A stretch of 64,000 nt of DNA from Nodosilinea sp. PGN35. GTDB taxonomy: Bacteria > Cyanobacteriota > Cyanobacteriia > Phormidesmidales > Phormidesmidaceae. The position numbers and the translations under genes were made by a program. The stretch lies in assembly GCF_029109325.1 (NCBI RefSeq), contig NZ_JAQKQJ010000012.1:124001-188000 (forward strand), in the 5' to 3' direction. The notes under the pieces are model-generated. The model ran no database searches, was not told where the DNA came from, and saw only the letters and a program-made list of their open reading frames with translations. The stretch's first letter is position 1; every line of letters begins with the position of its first letter. Below are positions 53,754 to 62,719 of this stretch, in pieces.

Positions 53754-53819
53754 GTTTTAAGTTTTGAATTGATGACTCAACTCAAAACTGAGAACTCAAA
53801 ACTCAAAACTAAGAACTCA
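53738..53819. repeat. AT-rich heptad repeat, inverted about its centre
   Basis: TTTTGAG/TTTTAAG heptads on the left and CAAAACT/GAGAACT heptads on the right are complementary, so the block folds into a long hairpin. It spans the sdhB stop (53751-53753) and contains the stop of the convergent WD40 gene (53817-53819). It probably serves as a shared terminator. Confidence 0.75.
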
Positions 53820-54863
53820 CGCCTCCTGCCAAACCCTCACCGTGCCGTCCCAGCCAGCGCTGACCAGGGTTGTCCCATCGGGGGCAAAATCTACCCCCCA
53901 GACCCAGCCCTCATGGCCCTGCAAAATCGACACCAGGCGACCCTGCTCCATGTCCCACAGGCGAATGGTGCTGTCGTTACTGGCGGTGGCCAGCAGTCTG
54001 CCGTCGGGGCTAAAGGCCAGGCCGTTGACCGGGGCCGCATGGGCTTTAAAGCAGGTAGTCTGGCGGCCACTGTTCAGCTTCCAAAAGCGCACGGTGCAGT
54101 CGGCGCTGGCGCTGGCCAGCAGCCAGTTGTTGGGGCTCGCCTTCACCGCCAGCACCTCGCCGGTATGGCCCGTCAGCACGTGATTGCGGCCCTTGCCCTT
54201 GATGCGGTACAGCCGAATGGTTTGATCCTGGCTGCCGCTGATCAGGGTGGTGCCATCGTGGCTCACGGCGATGGAGCGCACCCAGTGGGTATGGCCGTTG
54301 AAGTGATGCAGCAGGGTTTGGTCGCTCAAGCGCCAAATACAAATTTTGTGGTCTTGGCCACCGCTAAACAGGTACTTGCCGTTGGGGCTAAAGGCCAATG
54401 CCCGCACCCAGCTGGTGTGCCCTTCCAGCTGGCCCAGGGCAGCCCCGGTGGTGAAATCCCAAAGCTGAACGGTGTTGTCGTTGCTGACGCTGGCAAAGCA
54501 GGTGCGATCGGGGCTGACGGCCACGGCCCGCACCCAGGCCCGATGGCCCTCGATCACCCGCATGGTGTGCCCCGTGGCCAAGTTCCACACCCGCACGGTT
54601 TTGTCGCCGCTGCCGCTGACGATGAAGTTGCCGTCGGCGCTCACCGCCACCGATCGCACCCAGCTGCTGTGGCCCGTGAGCACCTGAGTGCAGGCCCAGT
54701 GGGTAGCGCGGGACGGCGGCTCAGGGGACGTTGCACCTGCCGGTGGGCGGTCAGAGGCAGTGGCCATATCCACCAGTTCAAAGGCGGCGGGATCGCCATC
54801 TGGATCGCCCTGGGGAAGAGGGTTGGGGGGCTGGAGGGGCATGGCAAGGGTACGCATCGACAT
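53817..54863 (-). CDS. WD40 repeat protein (single seven-bladed propeller)
   Basis: 348 residues. After a Pro-rich N-terminus (about 1-55), seven regular WD40 repeats fill the protein. Each carries GH...WV near its start and a W/Y residue at its end (VRVWN, VQLWD, ICIWR, IRLYR, VRFWK, IRLWD, VRVWQ). There is no enzymatic or STAND domain and no signal peptide, so it is most likely a scaffold. Its repeats resemble those of the STAND-WD40 protein at 25-28.8 kb in type only. Confidence 0.88.
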   Translation of the reverse strand: MSMRTLAMPLQPPNPLPQGDPDGDPAAFELVDMATASDRPPAGATSPEPPSRATHWACTQVLTGHSSWVRSVAVSADGNFIVSGSGDKTVRVWNLATGHTMRVIEGHRAWVRAVAVSPDRTCFASVSNDNTVQLWDFTTGAALGQLEGHTSWVRALAFSPNGKYLFSGGQDHKICIWRLSDQTLLHHFNGHTHWVRSIAVSHDGTTLISGSQDQTIRLYRIKGKGRNHVLTGHTGEVLAVKASPNNWLLASASADCTVRFWKLNSGRQTTCFKAHAAPVNGLAFSPDGRLLATASNDSTIRLWDMEQGRLVSILQGHEGWVWGVDFAPDGTTLVSAGWDGTVRVWQEA

Positions 54864-55064
54864 AGGCTTTATCGGTCGCGGACGATGGCAAATGCAGGCT
54901 CAGACTGGCCCCAGTCTGTAAATCCACCATCGACTACACCCTGACAGCATCCTATTCCGAAATACTGCTTAACATAAGTCGCTTGCCCACCTGTTTTCAC
55001 TCAAATCTACAAACCAAAAATTGATGAGCCATGGTTTCTGTATCCTGTGAGATACACTCGAGTC

Positions 55065-55440
55065 ATGGTCGAAATTCGCCAAACCTACATTTATGATCGC
55101 TGGTTCAGCGGCCTTAGAGACCGGCAGGCTAAAGCGCGTATCCGTCCTTCGCATTCGCCGTTTATCAATGGGTAATCCCGGTGATGTAAAACCTGTGGGC
55201 AAGGGAGTGTCAGAGCTGCGGATCGATCACGGGCCTGGTTACCGAGTGTACTTTGTTCATAAAAACGATACGTTGATCGTCTTGCTAACCGGAGGCGATA
55301 AGCGTACGCAAGATCGAGATATCAAGACAGCTATTGAGCTAGTACTGCCCGGCAGAAATATGGCCACCGTTGCTGAGGTTGTCAGGTATCGGGTGTCAGG
55401 TGTCAGGAATGGTTGGCTGACTTATGCCTTAGGGTACTAG
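55065..55440 (+). pseudogene. HigB-type (RelE/ParE superfamily) toxin, frameshifted
   Basis: The ATG frame at 55065 reads MVEIRQTYIYDRWFSGLRDRQAKARIR and then stops soon after. The frame one base on continues LRIRRLSMGNPGDVKPVG...GVSELRIDHGPGYRVYF and LTGGDKRTQDRDI. Both halves belong to one family of addiction-module killer proteins (MIEIRKT..F..WL..L.DRQAKARI..RI.RL..GNPGD). Removing one C at 55146-55147 (CGTCCTT) restores the full protein, so this is a single-base insertion. The C-terminal end runs into GTGTCAG heptads and is longer than usual. An intact antitoxin gene lies downstream. A sequencing error would make the gene functional. Confidence 0.8.
55381..55410. repeat. GTGTCAG heptads at the toxin 3' end
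   Basis: GTCAGGTATCGG followed by GTGTCAG GTGTCAG. These heptads encode the odd C-terminal tail of the toxin reading frame. Confidence 0.45.
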
Positions 55441-55486
55441 CTTAACCAAGCTGATTTTGACAGGGGCCAGCTGTTCTGGGTGCAGG

Positions 55487-55548
55487 GTGCAAGGTATACG
55501 GTCTACGGCTCGCCTTGAACCTAAAACCTTGAACCGTATACCCCACCG
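55487..55548. repeat. Heptad-built palindrome between toxin and antitoxin
   Basis: The sequence parses into heptads (GGGTGCA, AGGTATA, CGGTCTA, then CCTTGAA, CCTAAAA, CCTTGAA, CCGTATA). The ends form a 10-bp inverted repeat: GGTATACGGT (55493-55502) with ACCGTATACC (55533-55542). Confidence 0.65.
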
Positions 55549-55603
55549 ACCCGTCATCTTTAGCTTGGCAGTCTACTAGCCCAAAATTTGTAGGAAATTT
55601 CTT

Positions 55604-55894
55604 ATGAATCATATCCAAACGTTTCCTTGGGATGCTGCAGACCATCTAGAAACTCCCGAAGATATGGCGGCCTATCTTGAAGCTGCTCTAGAAGAGGGTG
55701 ATCCAGCACTTATTGTGGCGGTTTTGGGCGACATTGCTCGCTCTAAGGGTATGACCCATGTTGCCCGTGAAACTGGCCTTGGCCGTGAGAGTTTATACAA
55801 GGCGCTTTCAATCGAAGGCAACCCAGAGTTTGGCACAGTTATTAAGGTCATCAAAGCCTTGGGACTGCAATTGCACGCCACTCCGATACCTTAA
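55604..55894 (+). CDS. HigA-type antitoxin (addiction module antidote protein)
   Basis: 96 residues. An N-terminal segment TFPWDAADHLETPEDMAAYLEAALEE is followed by an XRE-like helix-turn-helix (GDIARSKGMTHVARETGLGRESLYKALS, then GNPEFGTVIKVIKALGLQL). This is the putative addiction module antidote family, the normal partner of the HigB-type toxin upstream. The gene is intact. The toxin and antitoxin genes usually overlap or nearly touch, but here about 160 bp of repeats separate them. Confidence 0.9.
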   Translation: MNHIQTFPWDAADHLETPEDMAAYLEAALEEGDPALIVAVLGDIARSKGMTHVARETGLGRESLYKALSIEGNPEFGTVIKVIKALGLQLHATPIP

Positions 55895-55922
55895 ATCGCG
55901 GCAAAACTTACACAGGTTAAGC

Positions 55923-57140
55923 CTAAGCAATACTGCCGCGCTTGCGGGCTTCTTTGTAGGAGGTGCCGACGTTCTTGAGCCCGGCGCGAATCATTTCTTG
56001 CTCGAGCAGGGCAAAAAAGCGGGTGCGATCGCCCCCCTTGACCACCGCCTGATTGTGGGCCTCCGCCAGCGTCACCGGATAGCCGTAGCCCTTCTGCACC
56101 TGGGTGAGCACCATTTCTAGGGCGCTTTTACACAGCAACTCATTGTCCATCACCCACTGGGGCACCTCCACTCGCGCCACCTCGGGGCCGACGTTGAGAT
56201 AGCAGAAATACACCCGATGGTCACCGTAGAGTTCCAAAATGCTGGCGGTGCTGCGCCAGAAGGGGCTGCGCTCTCCGGGTAGAAGCTCCGTTGCCCAAAA
56301 GGTGGCATCTCGCAGCGGCAGGAAACGCCCGCAGGGGGCGCGGTCGGCTGGGCTGCCCCCGTCGCTGGCGCAGTGGGTTTGGCAGTCGGGCTGCAGAAAC
56401 GGGCAGGCCGCGAACCGCAAAAAATTCATCGCTTCGCCGCTGCGGCTGGCGCTGAGGTAGCCCACCAGCGGAATGTTTTGCTGTCGCAGCCGCTCCCAGG
56501 CGTCGAGGATGGGGGGCAGGATGCGATCGCGCGCCTCCCCTGGCAAAGCCTCCAAAAACCAGTAGATCAGCGAGCCATCCACCAGGGCCAGCACCGGCAC
56601 TCGGTCTACCTGATAGTTTCCTGCCCTCAGACTGTCGTGGACGGCTTCTCCCAGTTCGGCCAGCACTACGGCTTCGGCCACGGTGCGGCGGTGGCCCATC
56701 CATTCTTCGGTACTAATGCCCCACTGGCGCGACAGGTAGAGGTCTTCGGCCCGATACACCACCTCGGGCAGGCTATCGAGCAGCGGGAATCGGCTCTGGC
56801 CGTAGTGGAGCACGACCCGGCCCACGTTGATCAGATAGCAGTAGGCAATCTCGTGGTGGCTGGGGGAAATTTGCGACCCGTCGGTGGCGATCACGGTGTG
56901 GGCCTCGGGGGCGGCGGCCACCGGGCTGCGTAGGGTGAGGGCTTCGGTGGGCTGGGCGGCGGTAAAGGGGGCGCGATCGCCCCAGACCTCGGCCCGGGCG
57001 ACCAGATCCGTCTGGCGGGTGGCGGCGATCGCCAGCAGCTGGCGGGCCACCATTACTCGCTCCTGGGCGGCGGCGGCCTCCTGGCTGAGGTGCTGACTAA
57101 TGCCCTGCATCTGCCGGGCCAGCTTCATCAGGTCAAGCAT
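55923..57140 (-). CDS. NurA domain protein (5'-3' nuclease family)
   Basis: About 405 residues from Met at 57140 (MLDLMKLARQMQGI). An upstream in-frame start at 57245 would add 35 residues across a repeat and is unlikely. The NurA nuclease signatures are VIATDGSQISPSHHE and LALVDGSLIYWFLE, with the metal-binding Asp residues, plus a C-terminal MDNELLCKSALEMVLTQVQKGYGYPVTLAEAHNQAVV helical region. A four-Cys segment (CPFLQPDCQTHC, then APCGRF) may bind metal. NurA pairs with HerA in archaea. No HerA gene is adjacent here. Confidence 0.87.
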   Translation of the reverse strand: MLDLMKLARQMQGISQHLSQEAAAAQERVMVARQLLAIAATRQTDLVARAEVWGDRAPFTAAQPTEALTLRSPVAAAPEAHTVIATDGSQISPSHHEIAYCYLINVGRVVLHYGQSRFPLLDSLPEVVYRAEDLYLSRQWGISTEEWMGHRRTVAEAVVLAELGEAVHDSLRAGNYQVDRVPVLALVDGSLIYWFLEALPGEARDRILPPILDAWERLRQQNIPLVGYLSASRSGEAMNFLRFAACPFLQPDCQTHCASDGGSPADRAPCGRFLPLRDATFWATELLPGERSPFWRSTASILELYGDHRVYFCYLNVGPEVARVEVPQWVMDNELLCKSALEMVLTQVQKGYGYPVTLAEAHNQAVVKGGDRTRFFALLEQEMIRAGLKNVGTSYKEARKRGSIA

Positions 57141-57204
57141 AAACGACCCGCTTGGTACTTTAATACTATATCTCCGGTGCCGTCGCCCAGAACCTACAGC
57201 CAAA

Positions 57205-57228
57205 AACGTTTGAACGTCCAAACGTTCG
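57205..57228. repeat. Three tandem octamers of the AACGTTTG type with a palindrome
   Basis: AACGTTTG, AACGTCCA, AACGTTCG. AACGTTTG at 57205-57212 is the inverse of CAAACGTT at 57219-57226. This is the same octamer family as at 10867-10890. It lies between the divergent NurA and amidase genes. Confidence 0.55.
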
Positions 57229-57342
57229 GATGAACCTCCGTCCATCCCAAATATTTGCCCAGAATCTTGGCCCTACGGATGCCACTTTGTCCCCCATCGT
57301 TATACTGTCGGTCGTGTCTCGGTCGTGTTCTGGTCAGTGCTT

Positions 57343-58881
57343 ATGGAGTCACGATGGCTCACCTTGGGGCTTACCTCAGGAGCGGTAGCCACCCTGAGTG
57401 CCCTGGTTATAGCGGCCCCCGCCAGGGCCGCAACCCTCCAGCAGTGGTGGTTTGACCCCCAAACGAACCAGCTGGTGTTTACCACCGACAGCCAGGTACA
57501 GCCCCAGGCGCAGCTGTTGGTTAACCCCACCCGCATCGTGGTTGACCTGCCCAACACCCAGCTGGGAAACGCCAACACCAGTCAGGCGGTCGGCGGTGCC
57601 GTGCGCGAAGTGCGGGCCGGGCAGTTCGATCGCCAAACCGCCCGCCTAGTCATTGAGCTGGCTCCCGGCTACAGCCTCAACCCCCAGGATGTGCGGGTGC
57701 AGGGGGTGCGACCCAACCAGTGGGCGGTGCAGCTACCCCCCCTCAGCCAGGGGGTTGCCCCTCCCGGTGGAGCGCTGCCAGCCCCCACCGCCACCGGCAA
57801 TCGGGTGCAGGGCAACACCGGCACCGGGGCCGGCTCAATTCTCAGCGGCGTGGTCACGACCGGCGACGGTTTTTTGATTCGTCTCACCGGCACCGCCCCC
57901 ACCCCCACAGTGCAGATTACGACCGACGATGCCGACAACCGCTTCGCCGTCATTGACCTGCCCAATACCGCCGTAGCGGGCAACCTTCGCCCCGATGACC
58001 TGCCCAACTACCGCTACAGCATCATCGCCTGGGATGTGGCCCAACAGCCCACCAATCCCCCCTCTACCCGCATTACCCTCAGGCTCGGCCCCACCAGCCC
58101 CGACTGGCGTGCCCTGCGCAACAACAGCGGCGTCATTGTCCTCCCGCCCAGCGGCGTGCCCATCAGCAGCATTGCCGACGAACCGGCCTCCCTGGCGGTA
58201 GCCCCCGCCACACCGCCGCCTCAGGCTGCTCCACCCCAGGCTGCCCCACCCCAGGCTCAAACGACTCCGCCGCCCAACCCCACGCCGCCGCCCACCCGCT
58301 CAGCCGAACCGCTCCCCCTGCCCGCCGCCCCCAGCGGGCGAGTGGTGGTCGCCATCGACCCCGGCCACGGCGGCCGCGACCCCGGTGCCGTGGGCATTGG
58401 CGGTCTGCAAGAGAAGCAGGTGATTTTTCCGATTTCGCTGCGGGTGGCTGAGCTGCTAGAAAGTCAGGGCATTGTCGTGGTGATGACCCGGCGGGAAGAC
58501 GTGGCCGTCGATTTGCAGGCCCGTGCCGACATTGCCAACCGCGCCCAGGCCAATCTGTTTGTCAGCATTCACGCCAACGCCATCAGCATGAGCCGCCCCG
58601 ATGTCAACGGCATTGAGTCCTACTACTCTTCAGAGACCGGGCGCAGGCTGGCGGCGACGCTCCAGGCCAGTATGCTGGCGGCCACGGGGATGCGCGATCG
58701 CGGCGTCAAGCAGGCCCGCTTTGTGGTGCTGCGGCAGACCACCATGCCCGCCGCCCTGCTCGAAGTTGGCTTCGTTACCGGTGCCCAGGATGCCCCCCGC
58801 CTGGCCGACCCCGCCTGGCGAGAGACCATGGCCCAGGCGATCGCCCGCGGCATTCTGCAATACATTCAGCAGGGACTATAA
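57343..58881 (+). CDS. amiC: N-acetylmuramoyl-L-alanine amidase with AMIN domains
   Basis: About 512 residues from ATG at 57343. A signal peptide (about 1-30, ending APARAA) is followed by two AMIN-type domains (LQQWWFDPQTNQLVFTTDS, then a second from about 165) that bind the cell wall. A Pro/Gln-rich linker leads to the amidase_3 catalytic domain with VVAIDPGHGGRDPG (Zn His), GLQEKQV (Zn Glu), LFVSIHANA (Zn His) and LLEVGFVTG (catalytic Glu). It cleaves the stem peptide from muramic acid in septal peptidoglycan and is needed for cell-cell channels in filamentous relatives. Confidence 0.94.
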   Translation: MESRWLTLGLTSGAVATLSALVIAAPARAATLQQWWFDPQTNQLVFTTDSQVQPQAQLLVNPTRIVVDLPNTQLGNANTSQAVGGAVREVRAGQFDRQTARLVIELAPGYSLNPQDVRVQGVRPNQWAVQLPPLSQGVAPPGGALPAPTATGNRVQGNTGTGAGSILSGVVTTGDGFLIRLTGTAPTPTVQITTDDADNRFAVIDLPNTAVAGNLRPDDLPNYRYSIIAWDVAQQPTNPPSTRITLRLGPTSPDWRALRNNSGVIVLPPSGVPISSIADEPASLAVAPATPPPQAAPPQAAPPQAQTTPPPNPTPPPTRSAEPLPLPAAPSGRVVVAIDPGHGGRDPGAVGIGGLQEKQVIFPISLRVAELLESQGIVVVMTRREDVAVDLQARADIANRAQANLFVSIHANAISMSRPDVNGIESYYSSETGRRLAATLQASMLAATGMRDRGVKQARFVVLRQTTMPAALLEVGFVTGAQDAPRLADPAWRETMAQAIARGILQYIQQGL

Positions 58882-59003
58882 AATGGGTTCTGCTTCACTC
58901 CTATTAGGTGCTGATTGAGTTCATTGGCTGACTTCTCTAAATTGTTGTGAACAATGAACTCAATGCTCTTGTCTTTGCTGGGCTAGGCACGTTTATTGGT
59001 GCA

Positions 59004-59804
59004 ATGACTTATTGGTTCGACGGGCAGCTCTGCGAGGGCACCGACCTCGCCCTCGCCATCACCGACCCCGCCTTTCTCTACGGGGCGACGGTGTTCACCA
59101 CCCTGCGCGTTTACCGAGGCAGTCTCGACCATCCCCTCACCGCGTGGGCGGCTCACCGCCAGCGGCTGGTGCATGCGCTGACCGACTTTGGCTGGCCCCA
59201 ACCCGACTGGGGCACAGTCCGCCAGGGGGCTGAGGCACTATTAAATGAGTATCCGGTTCTACGAGTTACTATTCTCCCTGACGGTCGTCCCCTGGTGACG
59301 GGGCGCAATCTCCCCCCAGACTTAGATCAGATGCAGACTGAGGGAATTGTCGCCTGGGTTGCCAGCGGAAAAACCTACGGACGCCCCCTACCCGGCTACA
59401 AAACCGGCAACTACCTGGGGGCCTGGCTGGCCCTGCAAGCCGCCCAAACCCACGGTGCTAGGGAAGCTATTTTGGTGGATGCCCAGGGCCAATGGCTGGA
59501 GACCAGCACCGGCAACCTCTGGGGCTGGGCCAACGGCCAGTGGCACACCCCAGGCCTGGGGGCGGGCCTGCTGCCAGGGATTGGGCGACAGCATATCCTT
59601 GCGACCTTAGCGCAGCGAGGAGAGCGGGTAAACCAGTCGCCCTGGCCGCCAGGGGTAATCCAGCGGTTTGAGGCCCTGGCCTACAGTAACTCAGCGGTAC
59701 AGGTGGTGCCGATACACACAGTATTAGGCGATCGCAGTAGACTGGAGATTAACCCTCAGCACCCCGCCCTAGCGGCTTTGCGGGCTGTCTTTTGGGAAAA
59801 ATAG
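59004..59804 (+). CDS. Aminotransferase class IV (possible aminodeoxychorismate lyase)
   Basis: About 266 residues from ATG at 59004 (MTYWFDGQL). The upstream GTG at 58947 is not supported. It is a PLP enzyme with fold-type IV features: an early YGATVFTTLRVYRG, Lys in PLPGYKTGNYLG, EAILVDAQGQWLETSTGNLWGW, and TPGLGAGLLPGIGRQHIL. The class includes branched-chain aminotransferase, D-alanine aminotransferase and PabC. Size and context favour a PabC-like lyase in folate synthesis, but this is not proven. Confidence 0.85.
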   Translation: MTYWFDGQLCEGTDLALAITDPAFLYGATVFTTLRVYRGSLDHPLTAWAAHRQRLVHALTDFGWPQPDWGTVRQGAEALLNEYPVLRVTILPDGRPLVTGRNLPPDLDQMQTEGIVAWVASGKTYGRPLPGYKTGNYLGAWLALQAAQTHGAREAILVDAQGQWLETSTGNLWGWANGQWHTPGLGAGLLPGIGRQHILATLAQRGERVNQSPWPPGVIQRFEALAYSNSAVQVVPIHTVLGDRSRLEINPQHPALAALRAVFWEK

Positions 59805-59969
59805 TCCTACTGCAAGATTCGATTAGCCCATTCCGACAGATGACGTTAACATAAGTTAATAACCTTCTCAGCATTACAGCTCGTTTAAAATCTAGTCCTC
59901 AAGAGCAGTTCCTTAAACACAGCTTTAAGCAACGGTTCATCCCAAGACGTTAGTGGAGGCATTAGCCCG

Positions 59970-61811
59970 GTGAACAAACGGTGGAGAAACGCAGGTTTAT
60001 ACGCCCTGCTGGTCGTGGTAGTGATTGCCCTGGCGACCGCAATTTTTGACGGTTCTGGCCCTGAAACCCAGACCTGGCGCTACAGCCAATTTTTAGACGC
60101 GGTGCAAAACAACCAGATCGAGCGCGTCAGCATCAGCGCCGATCGCACCCGCGCCCGCTTTACAGACCCTGAGGGCAACGGTCAGATCATCGTCAATCTG
60201 CCCAACGACCAGGATCTAATCAGCACCCTAGAAACCAACAATGTCGATATTGTCGTCATGCCCCAGAGCGACGACAGCGTTTGGGTGCGGGCCTTCAGTA
60301 CCCTGCTGATCCCCATTTTGCTGCTGGGGGTGCTCTTCTTCGTGCTGCGCCGCGCCCAGAGCGGCCCCGGCAGCCAGGCGATGAACTTTGGCAAGTCCAA
60401 AGCTCGCGTGCAGATGGAGCCCCAAACCCAGGTCACCTTTGGCGATGTGGCCGGCATCGAGCAGGCTAAGCTCGAGCTGACCGAAGTGGTTGACTTCCTC
60501 AAAAACGCCGACCGCTTCACCGCCGTCGGGGCCAAGATTCCCAAGGGTGTGCTGCTGGTTGGCCCTCCCGGTACTGGTAAAACCCTGCTGGCCAAGGCCG
60601 TGGCGGGCGAGGCGGGCGTGCCCTTCTTCTCCATCTCCGGTTCTGAATTTGTGGAAATGTTCGTCGGTGTGGGGGCCTCCCGCGTCCGCGACCTGTTTGA
60701 GCAGGCCAAGACCAACGCTCCCTGTATCGTCTTTATCGACGAGATCGACGCCGTGGGCCGCCAGCGGGGCGCAGGCCTCGGCGGCGGCAACGACGAGCGC
60801 GAGCAAACCCTCAACCAGCTGCTCACCGAAATGGATGGCTTCGAGGGCAATACCGGCATCATCATCATCGCTGCCACCAACCGCCCCGACGTACTTGATG
60901 CCGCCCTGCTGCGCCCCGGTCGCTTTGACCGTCAGGTGGTGGTCGATCGCCCCGACTACGCCGGTCGTTTGGAGATCCTCAACGTCCACGCCCGCGGCAA
61001 GACCTTCTCTAAGGATGTCGATCTACAAAAGATTGCCCGCCGCACCCCTGGGTTCACCGGGGCCGACCTGTCGAACCTGCTGAACGAGGCCGCCATTCTC
61101 GCCGCCCGCCGCAACCTCACCGAGATTTCCATGGATGAGGTCAACGATGCGATCGATCGCGTCCTGGCTGGCCCCGAGAAAAAAGACCGCGTCATGAGCG
61201 AAAAGCGCAAAGAGCTGGTCGCCTACCACGAAGCCGGTCACGCCCTGGTCGGTGCCTTGATGCCCGACTACGACCCCGTTCAGAAAATCAGCATCATCCC
61301 TCGCGGTCGGGCCGGGGGTCTGACCTGGTTTACCCCCAGCGAAGATCGCCTGGAGTCGGGCCTCTACTCTCGCTCCTACCTGCAAAACCAGATGGCCGTG
61401 GCCCTGGGTGGCCGCATCGCCGAAGAAATTATCTTTGGCGAAGAGGAAGTCACCACCGGGGCTTCCAACGACCTCCAGCAGGTGGCCCGCGTGGCTCGCC
61501 AGATGGTGACCCGCTTTGGCATGAGCGACAAGCTCGGCCCCGTGGCCCTCGGTCGCCAGCAGGGCAACATGTTCCTGGGTCGCGACATCGCCGCCGAGCG
61601 CGATTTCTCTGAAGAAACCGCCGCCACCATCGATTCCGAAGTGCGCGGTCTGGTTGACCAGGCATACACCCGCGCCAAGCAGGTGCTCACCCAAAACCGC
61701 CACGTGCTCGATCAGCTAGCCACCATGCTAGTGGACAAAGAAACGGTGGATTCTGAAGAGCTGCAACAGCTGCTCGCCACCAACGACGTCAGCATGGCCT
61801 CGATTGTGTAA
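59970..61811 (+). CDS. ftsH: ATP-dependent zinc metalloprotease FtsH
   Basis: 613 residues from GTG. Two TM helices (about 7-26 and 108-126) flank a periplasmic domain. The AAA+ domain has GPPGTGKT (about 198-205), Walker [16 protein letters not shown] and [23 protein letters not shown]. The peptidase domain has the zinc motif HEAGH (about 420-424). Close similarity to cyanobacterial/chloroplast FtsH suggests a role in photosystem II D1 turnover. A clear terminator follows. Confidence 0.96.
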   Translation: MNKRWRNAGLYALLVVVVIALATAIFDGSGPETQTWRYSQFLDAVQNNQIERVSISADRTRARFTDPEGNGQIIVNLPNDQDLISTLETNNVDIVVMPQSDDSVWVRAFSTLLIPILLLGVLFFVLRRAQSGPGSQAMNFGKSKARVQMEPQTQVTFGDVAGIEQAKLELTEVVDFLKNADRFTAVGAKIPKGVLLVGPPGTGKTLLAKAVAGEAGVPFFSISGSEFVEMFVGVGASRVRDLFEQAKTNAPCIVFIDEIDAVGRQRGAGLGGGNDEREQTLNQLLTEMDGFEGNTGIIIIAATNRPDVLDAALLRPGRFDRQVVVDRPDYAGRLEILNVHARGKTFSKDVDLQKIARRTPGFTGADLSNLLNEAAILAARRNLTEISMDEVNDAIDRVLAGPEKKDRVMSEKRKELVAYHEAGHALVGALMPDYDPVQKISIIPRGRAGGLTWFTPSEDRLESGLYSRSYLQNQMAVALGGRIAEEIIFGEEEVTTGASNDLQQVARVARQMVTRFGMSDKLGPVALGRQQGNMFLGRDIAAERDFSEETAATIDSEVRGLVDQAYTRAKQVLTQNRHVLDQLATMLVDKETVDSEELQQLLATNDVSMASIV

Positions 61812-61841
61812 AAGGCCAAGGTTCGCTTAGTTGATACATTG

Positions 61842-61878
61842 AAAGGGATGTCCAGTATGGGCATCCCTTTTTATTTTC
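61842..61878 (+). terminator. Rho-independent terminator of ftsH
   Basis: AAAGGGATG (61842-61850) pairs perfectly with CATCCCTTT (61862-61870), with an 11-nt loop, followed by TTATTTTC. It lies 30 bp after the ftsH stop. Confidence 0.85.
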
Positions 61879-61988
61879 ATTGTAGGGAAATTCCAGACGA
61901 AGGGTTAATTAGCTACTGGAAGAAAGAAATTGCGGGTTTAAAAAAGAGCTTAGCTAGGGCAGAAAAACGATTGAGGCGAGGGAAATGA
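61857..61988 (+). CDS. Possible 43-residue basic helical peptide
   Basis: MGIPFYFHCREIPDEGLISYW then KKEIAGLKKSLARAEKRLRRGK. The stop overlaps the next start as ATGA, so the two would be coupled. The basic helical tail looks protein-like. Against it, its 5' end lies inside the ftsH terminator hairpin and no ribosome binding site is evident. The true start could be further in. Confidence 0.4.
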   Translation: MGIPFYFHCREIPDEGLISYWKKEIAGLKKSLARAEKRLRRGK

Positions 61989-62239
61989 TTTTTAGCATTC
62001 AGCAGCCTATACCGGTTAACTCAACGCTTTCTATTTTGCTGACAGAGCTAGGGGAAGAATGTGAAAAGGTCGTCTTCTTGTTGAGCCAGCTTAAGCTAGC
62101 TAACCTGACAGACGATCAGAAGGGCGATATTCTGGCAGAGCTAACTGGATCCATCTGTCATCTCCACGTGCATACTGAGGATCTGCCAGAGCTGATCGAA
62201 GATGAAATTTTGGCTTTGCCGGATGACGCAGAGAGCTAG
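61985..62239 (+). CDS. Small acidic protein, unknown function
   Basis: 84 residues, helical and acidic: LTELGEECEKVVFLLSQLKLANLTDDQKGDILAELTGSICHLHVHTEDLPELIEDEI. It overlaps the preceding small ORF by four bases. A protein with an acidic helical hairpin next to a small basic partner could form a complex (inference). It is flanked by ftsH and the YbjQ pair. No family is recognised. Confidence 0.6.
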   Translation: MIFSIQQPIPVNSTLSILLTELGEECEKVVFLLSQLKLANLTDDQKGDILAELTGSICHLHVHTEDLPELIEDEILALPDDAES

Positions 62240-62369
62240 GGGATAAACCGCTTTGTAATTCTATGTGTAACGGTTTGCAAGCAATGGTGGGCAAACCGTT
62301 AGAAACCATCGACGCTGATGCTCCCAAGGGCTAGGGTTGTGGTTGTTTTATTGAGCCACAGGCCGCAAG

Positions 62370-62717
62370 ATGACCGTTCAACCTCGATCTTCTGCATCTA
62401 GCATCATTCTCACCAATATCGAAACTGTCCCCGGCAAGACCATTACGCAACACCTGGGGTTGGTGCAGGGCAGTTCGGTGCGGGCCAAGCACATTGGTCG
62501 CGACATTGCCGCCGGGCTCAAAAATATTGTGGGCGGCGAGCTCAAGGGTTACACCGAGCTGCTGCAAGAGGCTCGCCAAGAGGCCACCAACCGCATGGTG
62601 CAAGACGCCCAGCGGCTGGGCGCAAACGCCATTGTCAACGTGCGTTTTGCCACCTCGTCGCTGACCCAGGGTGCGGCAGAACTGTTTGCCTACGGCACCG
62701 CCGTGCGGGTGGATTAG
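62370..62717 (+). CDS. YbjQ family (UPF0145, heavy-metal-binding-like) protein
   Basis: 115 residues. The family pattern is complete: IILTNIETVPGKTITQHLGLVQGSSV, RHIGRDI-like region KHIGRDIAAGLKNIVGGELKGY, the helix QEARQEATNRMVQDAQRLGANAIVNVRF, and the AYGTAV end. YbjQ proteins form pentameric rings in known structures. The role is unclear. It is followed 2 bp later by a second, divergent member of the same family. Confidence 0.9.
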   Translation: MTVQPRSSASSIILTNIETVPGKTITQHLGLVQGSSVRAKHIGRDIAAGLKNIVGGELKGYTELLQEARQEATNRMVQDAQRLGANAIVNVRFATSSLTQGAAELFAYGTAVRVD

Positions 62718-62719
62718 CT

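Noticed and set aside
53817..54863. WD40 protein as a second STAND system
   Set aside because: It is a plain seven-repeat propeller with no NTPase, motif or effector partner.
53769..54944. 391-codon ORF opposite the WD40 gene
   Set aside because: The apparent repeats are the complement of the WD40 repeats, so it is not a separate gene.
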